Shown here: piece by piece, positions 8,380 to 15,968 of the stretch | Layout of the letters: every line of letters begins with the position of its first letter | How positions within the stretch are numbered: the first letter of the stretch is position 1 | Translations under genes and position numbers: made by a program | Source: JAGNZR01 sp051648365 | GTDB lineage: Bacteria > Fusobacteriota > Fusobacteriia > Fusobacteriales > Fusobacteriaceae | Length of the DNA: 64,000 nucleotides | Reading direction: 5' to 3' | Assembly: GCA_051648365.1 (NCBI GenBank) | Contig: JBOFEZ010000094.1 | Coordinates: forward strand, 1-64,000 | The notes under the pieces: model-generated | What the model saw: only the letters and a program-made list of their open reading frames with translations | Told to the model about the DNA's origin: nothing | The model's database searches: none

Positions 8380-10243
8380 AGTAAATCTGGATATGGAGAT
8401 AAATACTCCCAGTATATACCGGGTAGGTTATGAGCTTACTGGTTTTTTCGAATGTGACATGGATGAACTTTACAATTATATACATATTATAGGAAAAAAA
8501 GAGACTGTTTATCTAAAAAATCTACCTATAGAAAAAAAAGAAAATATATTGGAAAGATATTTTTCCTATCCATATCCTTTTATAGTTGTAAGCCAAGATG
8601 CGGAGCTAGATAATGTTTTTTTAGAAATAGCTTCTGAAAAGAAAAAACAGATTTTAAGATCACCACTAAAAACGACAGAAACAGTCCGTGAGCTCAAATT
8701 TTATCTCCAATCAAAGCTTTCACAGGAAGTAATATTGGAGGATTATGTATTTATGGAAGTGTACGGAGTGGGAGTCCTTATTACAGGTTATCAAGATGCT
8801 AAAGTTGGAGTAACCATAGAGCTTCTTGAAAGAGGTCACAAGATAATAACTGATGATAACCTTATAGTGAAAAAGTTTTCAATGTCTGAGCTGAGAGGGA
8901 TGAACAGATTTAATAAAAATCTCCCTGACTCACATTTTTTTCTACTAAATAAAGATAATACAAAGATAGATGTAACGACTCATTTTGGAATAAAAGGAAC
9001 GAGAACTTCCAAAAGAATAGATCTTATTATAAATCTTGAAAAATGGAATGAGAAAAAATTTTATGATAGGCTAGGACTGGACGAGGTCTATGAGGAGATA
9101 CTGGGCGTTCCGGTTCCTAGTGTGACACTCCCAGTAAGAAAGGGAAGAAATCTAGCTGTTATAGTCGAAGCCGCAACAATGAACCACAGGCTGAAAAAAA
9201 TGGGAGTAAATTCTGCTGATTATTTTTGGAAAGAAACCCAGAAAATAATTCGGGAAAATAAGAAAAAAAAGGAGAGGCTAGGATTGGATATGAGAAAAAG
9301 ACTTCCACTTAAGGAATTCATAAATCACTTTTCTCTAGAGGTAGTTTCTGGAGAGGACTTTGTTCAGGATAGAGATATATTCACGACAGGTATACATAGA
9401 CCATCTTTGGCACTTTCTGGTTATTTTGATATGTATGATGATGAGGGATATAATGGAGTACAAATATTTTCAGAGATAGAATTTAACTTTTTAGAAAAAC
9501 TTCCTCTGGAACAGAGAATAGATAATCTGAAAAAATATCTAAACTATAATTTTCCTGTACTTATACTGACCCGTGATGCAGAGATACCTAAATATTTTTA
9601 TGATATTATAGAAGAGAAAAAAATAGTTCTTTGTCGTAGCAATTATAAAAAAGTTGCTCAGCTTATGGCACAGTATAATTCGTTTTTGGAGAATTATTTT
9701 TCTCCAGAAATAAGCATGCATGGAGTTTTTCTTGAACTTTATGGATTCGGAGTACTACTTATGGGAAAAAGCGGGATAGGAAAAAGTGAAACAGCCTTAG
9801 AACTTATCCACCGTGGACATAGACTCGTAGCAGATGATCTAGTGAAACTTATAAAAACTGCCAATGGTGAAGTAGTTGGGAAAGCTGCGAAACTTCCATA
9901 TTTTATGGAAGTAAGAGGTTTGGGAATAATAGATATAAAAGCACTCTACGGACTTGGAGCTGTAAGAATCTCCAAAAAACTTGATACTATAATAGAGTTG
10001 CAGGAACTAAAAACAGAGGAATATCTTACTTCTGTAAACTATATGAATACCACTACGAATGTACTGGATCTTCCTTTTCATAAGGCGACACTTTATATAT
10101 CCTCAGGACGTAATGCAGCAGCTATGGTAGAGATTGCAGTTATGAACCTTATGGCCAAAAGATTGGGGCATGACCCTGAAAGAGCCTATAAAGAGGGAAT
10201 GGAGCGACTTACAGAGGAAGAGAAAGAAATTTTAAACATATAG
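8300..10243 (+). CDS. hprK: Tandem HPr kinase/phosphorylase: degenerate N-terminal copy fused to an intact C-terminal copy
   Basis: 647 residues, twice the usual ~310. HprK phosphorylates Ser46 of HPr and reverses it, controlling PTS-linked carbon regulation. Residues ~335-647 form an intact enzyme: MHGVFLELYG with the catalytic His, Walker A GKSGIGKSE near 488-496, GHRLVADD, and the signature MEVRGLGIIDIK. Residues ~12-320 form a second copy with the same fold marks (YVFMEVYGVGVLITG, GHKIITDD), but its P-loop reads GYQDAKVGV, the catalytic His position is Asp-Tyr, and the signature decays to ELRGMNRFNK. The N-half is thus expected to be inactive and perhaps regulatory or structural. The start could also be TTG 8336, which would reduce overlap with the upstream gene. 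9 nt before nrnA. Confidence 0.9.
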   Translation: MGNQKVRNKNITLHQLMKHLNLQPLTEVNLDMEINTPSIYRVGYELTGFFECDMDELYNYIHIIGKKETVYLKNLPIEKKENILERYFSYPYPFIVVSQDAELDNVFLEIASEKKKQILRSPLKTTETVRELKFYLQSKLSQEVILEDYVFMEVYGVGVLITGYQDAKVGVTIELLERGHKIITDDNLIVKKFSMSELRGMNRFNKNLPDSHFFLLNKDNTKIDVTTHFGIKGTRTSKRIDLIINLEKWNEKKFYDRLGLDEVYEEILGVPVPSVTLPVRKGRNLAVIVEAATMNHRLKKMGVNSADYFWKETQKIIRENKKKKERLGLDMRKRLPLKEFINHFSLEVVSGEDFVQDRDIFTTGIHRPSLALSGYFDMYDDEGYNGVQIFSEIEFNFLEKLPLEQRIDNLKKYLNYNFPVLILTRDAEIPKYFYDIIEEKKIVLCRSNYKKVAQLMAQYNSFLENYFSPEISMHGVFLELYGFGVLLMGKSGIGKSETALELIHRGHRLVADDLVKLIKTANGEVVGKAAKLPYFMEVRGLGIIDIKALYGLGAVRISKKLDTIIELQELKTEEYLTSVNYMNTTTNVLDLPFHKATLYISSGRNAAAMVEIAVMNLMAKRLGHDPERAYKEGMERLTEEEKEILNI

Positions 10244-10251
10244 GAGCAGAG

Positions 10252-11226
10252 ATGAACTTAAATTTGAATAGATTGGGAAAAATGATAAATGAGAAAAAAG
10301 ATATAATTATAACCACTCATCAGAATCCAGATGCTGACGGATTGGGAGCAGCCATCGCACTTTTTCTTGCTTTGGATAAAATCTCGAAAGAGAAAGATGA
10401 GGACAGAAGGGTAAGAATCATAATTGACGATAGACTACCAAAAAATATAGAATTTCTCTCAGGAAGTGAATTTGTAGAGAATTATAAAAATTATAATCAG
10501 AGCAAAAGCCCTGATCTGATTGTATCTTTGGATGCGGCAAATTTAGAGAGAATAGGGAATGTCAGCCAATTTTTTGGAAAAGTCCCTGTTATGAATATAG
10601 ACCATCATATAAGTAATGATTTTTTTGGAGACTATAACTATGTAAATTCTGAATTTGCTTCAACCTGCGAGATAATTTTTGAGCTTCTGAAGGCCATGGA
10701 AATCGGATTGGATGAAAATATAGCTTCAGCAATCTATGCAGGGATAGTAAATGATACTGGGAATTTTTCCCATACAAATGTTAGAAAATCTACATTTCAG
10801 ATGGCAGCAGAGCTCTTAGAAGCAGGAGCAGACAACCACATAATAGTGAGAGAATTGAGAAACAGCAAAAGTTTAGCAGCCATAAAACTAATGGGTAAAG
10901 CTATGTTTACCTCGGAATATATTCCGGAGAAAAAATTTATATACAGTATTATAAGACAAAATGATTATTCAAAGTATGGAGGAGATAAATCTGACACTGA
11001 TGGAGCGTCAGAAGAACTTCTAAGCTTCACAGGTGCAGATGTTTCGCTTTTTATCCGTGAGGAAGAAGAGGGGAGCTATAGGGGAAGTATGAGGACAAAA
11101 TCTGAAAATATAGATCTTAATAAGGTAACAGGAGTTTTTGGTGGTGGCGGACATAAAAAAGCATCAGGTTTCTCTTCCTCTTTAACTGCAGAAGAGATAG
11201 TCGAAAAGATAATAGAATTACTTTAA
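10252..11226 (+). CDS. nrnA: DHH-family oligoribonuclease/pAp phosphatase
   Basis: 324 residues, the normal NrnA length. It degrades short oligoribonucleotides (nanoRNA) and dephosphorylates 3'-phosphoadenosine 5'-phosphate, replacing Orn. Visible are THQNPDADGLGAA near 21-33 (metal-binding DxD), DHHISNDFFGD near 117-127, a GIVNDTGNFSHTN metal motif near 165, and the DHHA1 substrate-binding loop GGGGHKKASG near 300-309. It follows hprK closely in the same operon. Confidence 0.94.
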   Translation: MNLNLNRLGKMINEKKDIIITTHQNPDADGLGAAIALFLALDKISKEKDEDRRVRIIIDDRLPKNIEFLSGSEFVENYKNYNQSKSPDLIVSLDAANLERIGNVSQFFGKVPVMNIDHHISNDFFGDYNYVNSEFASTCEIIFELLKAMEIGLDENIASAIYAGIVNDTGNFSHTNVRKSTFQMAAELLEAGADNHIIVRELRNSKSLAAIKLMGKAMFTSEYIPEKKFIYSIIRQNDYSKYGGDKSDTDGASEELLSFTGADVSLFIREEEEGSYRGSMRTKSENIDLNKVTGVFGGGGHKKASGFSSSLTAEEIVEKIIELL

Positions 11227-11250
11227 AATTAAAGCAAAAGGGAGATTAAC

Positions 11251-11553
11251 ATGGAAGATATTATATTTATTAAACCAAGTAGATTCGAAGATATTATAAA
11301 GTATATGGAGTATATTGATAAAGATGTGATTGTTCATATAAATATACACGATTTGGATAAAGCTTCATCTCAAAGAGTGATAGACTTTATAAGCGGAGCT
11401 GTATATATAAAAGAAGGATCAATAATTAATCCCGGTGAGAAGAGTTACTGCATAATTCCTAAAAACAAAAAATTTACTATGCAGTATAAAAATAACTCGA
11501 ACTCTCCATTGGATTCAAAGCAAGACGAAGTAGAAGAGATAGTGAGGAAATAA
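11251..11553 (+). CDS. sepF: SepF-like cell division protein
   Basis: 100 residues covering the SepF core: FIKPSRFEDIIKYMEYI, then VIVHINIHDLDKASSQRVIDFISGAVY near 27-53 and the conserved I..G...Y.I.P strand (about 60-70). SepF bundles FtsZ and tethers it to the membrane. The usual N-terminal membrane-binding helix and linker are missing or very short; Bacillus SepF is about 150 residues. The C-terminal 25 residues are polar. Last gene of the mtnN operon; its stop codon lies inside the palindromic terminator. Confidence 0.85.
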   Translation: MEDIIFIKPSRFEDIIKYMEYIDKDVIVHINIHDLDKASSQRVIDFISGAVYIKEGSIINPGEKSYCIIPKNKKFTMQYKNNSNSPLDSKQDEVEEIVRK

Positions 11554-11597
11554 CTTTTAAAAAAAAAGACCCTTGGGTCTTTTTTTTTAAAAGTTAT
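11550..11597. terminator. Bidirectional terminator, perfect 23-bp palindrome
   Basis: Perfect inverted repeat, 11550-11572 with 11575-11597 and a 2-nt centre. The GACCC/GGGTC core is flanked by runs of nine A and nine T, so it terminates on both strands. It contains the stop codons of both converging genes. Confidence 0.9.
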
Positions 11598-12957
11598 GAA
11601 TAGGATCAGAACTATAGAAATGTCCGGAGTAATTTTTATTTGAATAAATCAAATTCAAAGCTTCTTTCATAGAAGCTTTCTTTTTATACCCGTGAAGTTT
11701 TCTATAGCTTCTGCTCATGGGATAGTAAAGTTTTCGAACATCTCCTTTTTTATAAATCAGGTCTATGATAGGGATATAAACCTCTAGGATGTAGTTTAGA
11801 ACAACCTCCATCTGAGAAAGCTTGAAGGGGTATCTACTTTGGAAAAGTATCTCATATTTTATAAATTCCAGAGTTAATTTTTCAACGTTGTCTACAAAAA
11901 TCCAAGAGTTAATATATTTTTCAGGAAGAGTTGCAATTCTCTGCTCAAGAAGGGAATATCTAAAAATAAATCTTTCGTTATACCAGGTTTCTAATTTTTC
12001 TGAAAAAGATGTACCAGTAGGAAAAGGTAAAGTTTCGATTTCTCGTATCATTTTCAGAGATTTTTTTAATTCAATTCCTACAAAATTTTCAAGAATTTCG
12101 ATTTTTTTTACTATCTCAAGATTTTTACCGAAATAGGAATCATATGAATCAATTTTATTTATCTGTCTCTTGATATTCTCACTGAGATAGAGATCGTGAT
12201 AATCTATAAGATCTAGAATAGAACTAAGATATCCAGAGTCTTTATTAGAATTCATGAAATCTAAAACCTTCATGTAGAGATGTCCATTTGGAATATCGTG
12301 AAAAAGGTCAGTGAGATGAAAAATTTTTGTTGTGGGATTAAAAAGATTTTTTTTCCACAGAAGAGATACGGATTTTATGTCTTCTCCCCCGAGTTTCATA
12401 ACATTCTTAAAGTTTTCAATTTCTTTTGTGATTCTTTCAAAACCTCCACTATATAAAAAATCAATTCCATAAAGTTCAGTTTGTTTCTGAAAAAAAAATT
12501 TTTCATTATAGATAATATCTTCTATTAGCTCGGTGTTGGGCATAAATTCAGTAACTTCAGCTTCTATTTTATTAAAATTCAAATATTTTGCTACCGATAT
12601 CCTATGATTTCCGTCATAAACAAAATACTCATCTTTAATTTTATAAAGTGAAACAGGAGGAAGATTACCATCTTCTAAAAATTTGGCATATATATTACAC
12701 CATCTAGCTTCGGTCACCGGATTTATTGGAATAAATTCACTGTTGAAATCTGTAGTTTTATGAACGCTACCCACAATTTTTGCTACTGGAACTTCTTGAA
12801 TTCCTAGTGAAATTTTGGTTGTGGCATTTTTCTCATTCTGCATCTGTAAAAAATCTTTTAAAAAAGTTTTAGAAACTGAGAAAAAATTAAATAAACCTTT
12901 AGTAAGTTTAGCATAGGCTATTTTAGCTTCTTGCTGATAAAAACTAGTAGTTGTCAT
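11587..12957 (-). CDS. ParB/sulfiredoxin-fold domain protein, unknown function
   Basis: 456 residues. Residues ~50-130 form a ParB/Srx-like domain: PVAKIVGS near 57, then VYDGNHRISVAKYL (113-126), the DGNHR motif in which ParB/Srx proteins bind nucleotide. The remaining ~320 residues are helical and without known motif. It starts 2 nt after a metallophosphoesterase, so the two are co-expressed. Length and the absence of a ParA neighbour, helix-turn-helix or centromere repeats speak against a chromosome-partition ParB. A nucleotide-dependent enzyme or regulator is more likely; function not known to me. Confidence 0.6.
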   Translation of the reverse strand: MTTTSFYQQEAKIAYAKLTKGLFNFFSVSKTFLKDFLQMQNEKNATTKISLGIQEVPVAKIVGSVHKTTDFNSEFIPINPVTEARWCNIYAKFLEDGNLPPVSLYKIKDEYFVYDGNHRISVAKYLNFNKIEAEVTEFMPNTELIEDIIYNEKFFFQKQTELYGIDFLYSGGFERITKEIENFKNVMKLGGEDIKSVSLLWKKNLFNPTTKIFHLTDLFHDIPNGHLYMKVLDFMNSNKDSGYLSSILDLIDYHDLYLSENIKRQINKIDSYDSYFGKNLEIVKKIEILENFVGIELKKSLKMIREIETLPFPTGTSFSEKLETWYNERFIFRYSLLEQRIATLPEKYINSWIFVDNVEKLTLEFIKYEILFQSRYPFKLSQMEVVLNYILEVYIPIIDLIYKKGDVRKLYYPMSRSYRKLHGYKKKASMKEALNLIYSNKNYSGHFYSSDPIHNF

Positions 12958-12959
12958 CT

Positions 12960-13580
12960 TTACACCTCTAACTCTATAATTTTATATCCATAGGCATTTA
13001 TAAATTTGACTCCATCAATCTTACTTTCTTGAATTTTATGATGATGTTCCAAATGAATGTGGCCGTGGATCCAGATTTTTGGTTTGAAATATTTAAGAAG
13101 AAAGTGATAAGCTCGGAATCCTGTATGAACATGATCCTCAATATCGTGTATTCCCTTTGGTGGTGCATGGGATATTATAATATCAGGTTTTTTCCATAGA
13201 AGATGGAAAATGTTTTTTAAAATCATAAGAAAAGCCTGACTTTCACTGTATTGATGTTCACCATAGGAATATATTTGTGAACCGTCCAGTCCCATAATTC
13301 TAAGCCCCTTGAAATTTATTATTTTTTGATCTATATTTATACAAAAATCAATATCATGATTGGGATTATAGGTGTGATTTCCACTTATAAAAACCAGTTC
13401 TTTATTTAGGAGAGTAAAAATATAATCTAGATAATCATTGCTCAAATCCCCCGCTGAAAGCACAAAATCGATATCTCGGAACATGGATTTTATAGAATCG
13501 GGATTATATTTTTTTAAAATAGGTATATCACTTATTGCTAAAATTTTATAATTTTTTTTCACAAAACCTCCAATGCTCAT
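12960..13580 (-). CDS. Calcineurin-type metallophosphoesterase
   Basis: 206 residues. Dimetal phosphoesterase marks in order: D-(x) at the N-terminus (AISDIP), AGDLSND near 42, SGNHTYNPNHD near 66-75, SHAPP near 138, and GHIHLEHH near 176. The first motif is usually D-x-H; here the His position is Pro or Ile (SDIP), a change from consensus seen in some family members. Substrate unknown; a nucleotide or phospholipid-type substrate cannot be decided. Translationally coupled to the downstream ParB-fold gene. Confidence 0.8.
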   Translation of the reverse strand: MSIGGFVKKNYKILAISDIPILKKYNPDSIKSMFRDIDFVLSAGDLSNDYLDYIFTLLNKELVFISGNHTYNPNHDIDFCINIDQKIINFKGLRIMGLDGSQIYSYGEHQYSESQAFLMILKNIFHLLWKKPDIIISHAPPKGIHDIEDHVHTGFRAYHFLLKYFKPKIWIHGHIHLEHHHKIQESKIDGVKFINAYGYKIIELEV

Positions 13581-13642
13581 CCGTGTAGTAACTTTATTTT
13601 AACTTTTTTTTTATATAAAGTCTATAAAAAATAAAAATAATA

Positions 13643-13674
13643 TTGACATTGTCTCGGAAATGTGGTATTATAAT
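13643..13674 (+). promoter_or_regulatory. Promoter of the tRNA-Pro/tRNA-Gln unit
   Basis: Perfect TTGACA (13643-13648). TATTAT (13666-13671) sits at 17 bp and a perfect TATAAT (13669-13674) at 20 bp, with TGTGG just upstream. The same TGGTATTATAAT string recurs before tRNA-Arg. Confidence 0.85.
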
Positions 13675-13689
13675 TCTTGTCTGAAGGGA

Positions 13690-13766
13690 CGGAATATAGC
13701 GCAGTCCGGTAGCGCACCTGCCTTGGGAGCAGGGGGCCGCAAGTTCGAATCTTGCTATTCCGACCA
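13690..13766 (+). tRNA. tRNA-Pro (TGG)
   Basis: A 77-nt cloverleaf. The acceptor CGGAATA pairs with TATTCCG, the anticodon stem CCTGC/GCAGG holds a CTTGGGA loop (anticodon TGG), and the T-arm is GCAAG-TTCGAAT-CTTGC. CCA is encoded. Confidence 0.97.
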
Positions 13767-13775
13767 TCTTTCTTT

Positions 13776-13850
13776 TGGGCTGTCGCCAAGCGGTAAGGCA
13801 TCGGACTTTGACTCCGACATGCGTTGGTTCGAATCCAGCCAGCCCAGCCA
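13776..13850 (+). tRNA. tRNA-Gln (TTG)
   Basis: A 75-nt cloverleaf. The acceptor TGGGCTG pairs with CAGCCCA, the anticodon stem TCGGA/TCCGA holds a CTTTGAC loop (anticodon TTG), and the T-arm is GTTGG-TTCGAAT-CCAGC. CCA is encoded. It lies 9 nt after tRNA-Pro, on the same transcript. Confidence 0.97.
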
Positions 13851-13860
13851 ATAGAAACTT

Positions 13861-13884
13861 AAAACGCTTTCGGGCGTTTTTTTT
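13861..13884 (+). terminator. Terminator of the tRNA unit
   Basis: AAACGC-TTTC-GGGCGTTT hairpin followed by a T-run. Confidence 0.85.
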
Positions 13885-13909
13885 GTTTATATAGATTAAT
13901 TTTGAAGAG

Positions 13910-13937
13910 TTGAAAAAATAAATTTTTGAGTTATAAT
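13910..13937 (+). promoter_or_regulatory. Promoter of the oligoendopeptidase gene
   Basis: TTGAAA (13910-13915) and TATAAT (13932-13937) with a 16-bp spacer, 34 nt before the start codon. Confidence 0.7.
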
Positions 13938-13971
13938 CATACTGACAGAAAAATATATTTTAGGAGGCTTT

Positions 13972-15660
13972 ATGAAATTTTCTCAATATCAATATACTCG
14001 TCCAAATTATGAAGAAGATCGTAAAAATTTTCTCCGGATAATTGAAGAGATTAAAAATTCTCAATCCTTAGAAGGGCAGTTTCAAAAAATTCAGGATGCA
14101 CATGTTCTGAGAGGACATATTCAAACTGCGATGACTCTTTCAAGTATCCGTTATACAATTAACACTGAAGATAAGTTTTACAAAGATGAAAAAACTTACT
14201 GGGATAAAACAAATCCGTTATATGAAGAGATATTTTTCTTATATAATAAAACGCTTTTGGAATCTCCCTTCAAAAAAGAGTTAGAGGAGCGTTTGAGTAA
14301 GCAATTTTTCAGATTGGCCCAATTAAATATAAAATCTTTCTCTCCTGAAGTTATACCTGAACTTCAAGAAGAAAATAGTCTTATCACCCAATATATAGAG
14401 TTGATAGCTTCGGCAAAAATTAAATTCATGGGAAGAGAACTTAATATTTCTGGTCTTACACCGTATACCCTTTCTCATGACAGAGAACTCAGAAAAATGG
14501 CTAGCGATATCAAATACGATTTTTTTAAGGAAAAAGAAAATGAGATAGACGATATTTTTGAAAAATTAGTAAAAATTCGTGACAAAATAGCTAAAAAACT
14601 TGGCTTCAAAAATTTTGTCGAGTTGGGATATGCTCGAATGAGAAGAACAGATTATAACCCTGAAATGGTTGAAAAATTTAGAAATCAGGTGCAAAAATAT
14701 ATCGTCCCTCTGGCTTCGGAGCTCTATGAAAAGCAGAGAAAACGATTGGAACTGGATGAATTGAAGCACTATGATGAGAAATTTGAATTTTCTGATGGAA
14801 ACGCAATACCTAAAGGAGATAGTAATTGGATATTGGAAAATGCAAAAAAAATGTATGATGAACTTTCTCCTGAAACTTCAGAATTTTTTTCCTATATGAT
14901 GAATCACGAACTCATGGATTTGGTTACAAAAAAAGGTAAATCTGCTGGTGGGTATTGTACATACATATGGGATTATGGTTCTCCATTTATATTTGCAAAT
15001 TTCAATGGAACTTCAGGTGATATAGATGTCATGACTCATGAAGCTGGGCATGCCTTTCAAGTCCATCTTTCCAAATGGGTAGGAATTCCAGGTCTCAATT
15101 GCACCTACGAGAGTGCCGAGATACACTCTATGAGTATGGAATTTTTTACTTGGCCTTGGATGGAACTTTTCTTTAAAGAGGACACAGCAAAATATAAGTT
15201 CACACATCTGGGAGGAGCTATTAAATTTATACCTTATGGAGTGACAGTAGATGCTTTTCAGCATTTTATATATGAAAATCCAGAAGCTACACGAGCAGAA
15301 AGAAAAAGTGCGTGGAGGGAACTGGAAAAAAAATATCTTCCGCATAAAAATTATTCTGAATCTGATTTCCTAGAAAGAGGTGGTTGGTGGTTCCAGCAGG
15401 CACACATATTCAAGGTTCCATTTTATTATATAGATTATACTTTGGCTCAGATCTGTGCACTCCAGTTTTGGAAAAATATGAAAGAGGATAGAGAAGGGGC
15501 ATGGCAGGACTATATCAATGTTTCGAATGTAGGAGGAACTCATTCTTTTCTTGAACTTCTTGAGAGAGGTAATATCATATCACCTTTTGTGGAGGAGTGT
15601 GTACCTTTTGTGATTGAAGAGATTCGAAAAGAGTTGGAAGTTTTAGGGGAAAATTTTTAA
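13972..15660 (+). CDS. Oligoendopeptidase F family metallopeptidase (M3)
   Basis: 562 residues, typical of the shorter M3B branch. The zinc site HEAGHAFQVH is at about 356-365, with the third ligand Glu in TYESAEIHSMSMEFF about 25 residues later. The product should be a cytoplasmic zinc peptidase acting on short peptides; no signal peptide is present. AGGAGG precedes the ATG. It is a single-gene unit with its own promoter and a hairpin terminator. It fits a peptide-fermenting lifestyle. Confidence 0.92.
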   Translation: MKFSQYQYTRPNYEEDRKNFLRIIEEIKNSQSLEGQFQKIQDAHVLRGHIQTAMTLSSIRYTINTEDKFYKDEKTYWDKTNPLYEEIFFLYNKTLLESPFKKELEERLSKQFFRLAQLNIKSFSPEVIPELQEENSLITQYIELIASAKIKFMGRELNISGLTPYTLSHDRELRKMASDIKYDFFKEKENEIDDIFEKLVKIRDKIAKKLGFKNFVELGYARMRRTDYNPEMVEKFRNQVQKYIVPLASELYEKQRKRLELDELKHYDEKFEFSDGNAIPKGDSNWILENAKKMYDELSPETSEFFSYMMNHELMDLVTKKGKSAGGYCTYIWDYGSPFIFANFNGTSGDIDVMTHEAGHAFQVHLSKWVGIPGLNCTYESAEIHSMSMEFFTWPWMELFFKEDTAKYKFTHLGGAIKFIPYGVTVDAFQHFIYENPEATRAERKSAWRELEKKYLPHKNYSESDFLERGGWWFQQAHIFKVPFYYIDYTLAQICALQFWKNMKEDREGAWQDYINVSNVGGTHSFLELLERGNIISPFVEECVPFVIEEIRKELEVLGENF

Positions 15661-15697
15661 AAAAAGGGAGTTCCGATAAATTTGGAACTCCCTTTTA
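15661..15697. terminator. Bidirectional terminator
   Basis: A 13-bp inverted repeat (AAAAGGGAGTTCC and its complement) around a short loop, A-rich before and T-rich after, between converging genes. Confidence 0.85.
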
Positions 15698-15705
15698 AAT
15701 ATGTT

Positions 15706-15957
15706 TTAATTTTTTGTTTTCTCAATTACAGGAGTATTGGTTTTTATTTCAGGAACTTTTAATTCTCCGAAGAAAAAGTTAGCTAGAAGCACCAAAATAG
15801 TTCCTATCGTAAGGGAAGTTATAATTTGTCTGATTACCTTTGTAAACATGGTATGTTTCCACATAAAATAAAGTCCGAAAGGAGCTGTCCATATAAAGAA
15901 GAACAGGAGTAAAACGAACCAAGGTTGCTCAGTAAAAGTGCTTTTTTTATTATCCAT
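15706..15957 (-). CDS. Small two-helix membrane protein, unknown
   Basis: 83 residues with hydrophobic segments at about 12-30 and 42-62. Between them is FMWKHTMFTKVIRQII, which resembles the W-K loop of small membrane proteins often annotated only as hypothetical. The C-terminal 20 residues are polar. It lies 11 nt after the siroheme reductase gene and ends the operon, so it may support that enzyme, but this is position only. Confidence 0.6.
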   Translation of the reverse strand: MDNKKSTFTEQPWFVLLLFFFIWTAPFGLYFMWKHTMFTKVIRQIITSLTIGTILVLLANFFFGELKVPEIKTNTPVIEKTKN

Positions 15958-15968
15958 AAATCCTCCGA

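Noticed and set aside
11587..12957. Chromosome-partition ParB with parS site
   Set aside because: No ParA neighbour, no parS-like repeat seen, length and domain layout differ from ParB.
13594..13851. Minus-strand frame of 85 codons across the tRNA-Pro/tRNA-Gln region
   Set aside because: It is the antisense of two tRNA genes; such frames are a well-known annotation artefact.
13660..13854. Plus-strand frame of 64 codons over the same tRNAs
   Set aside because: It reads straight through both cloverleaves and has no ribosome binding site.
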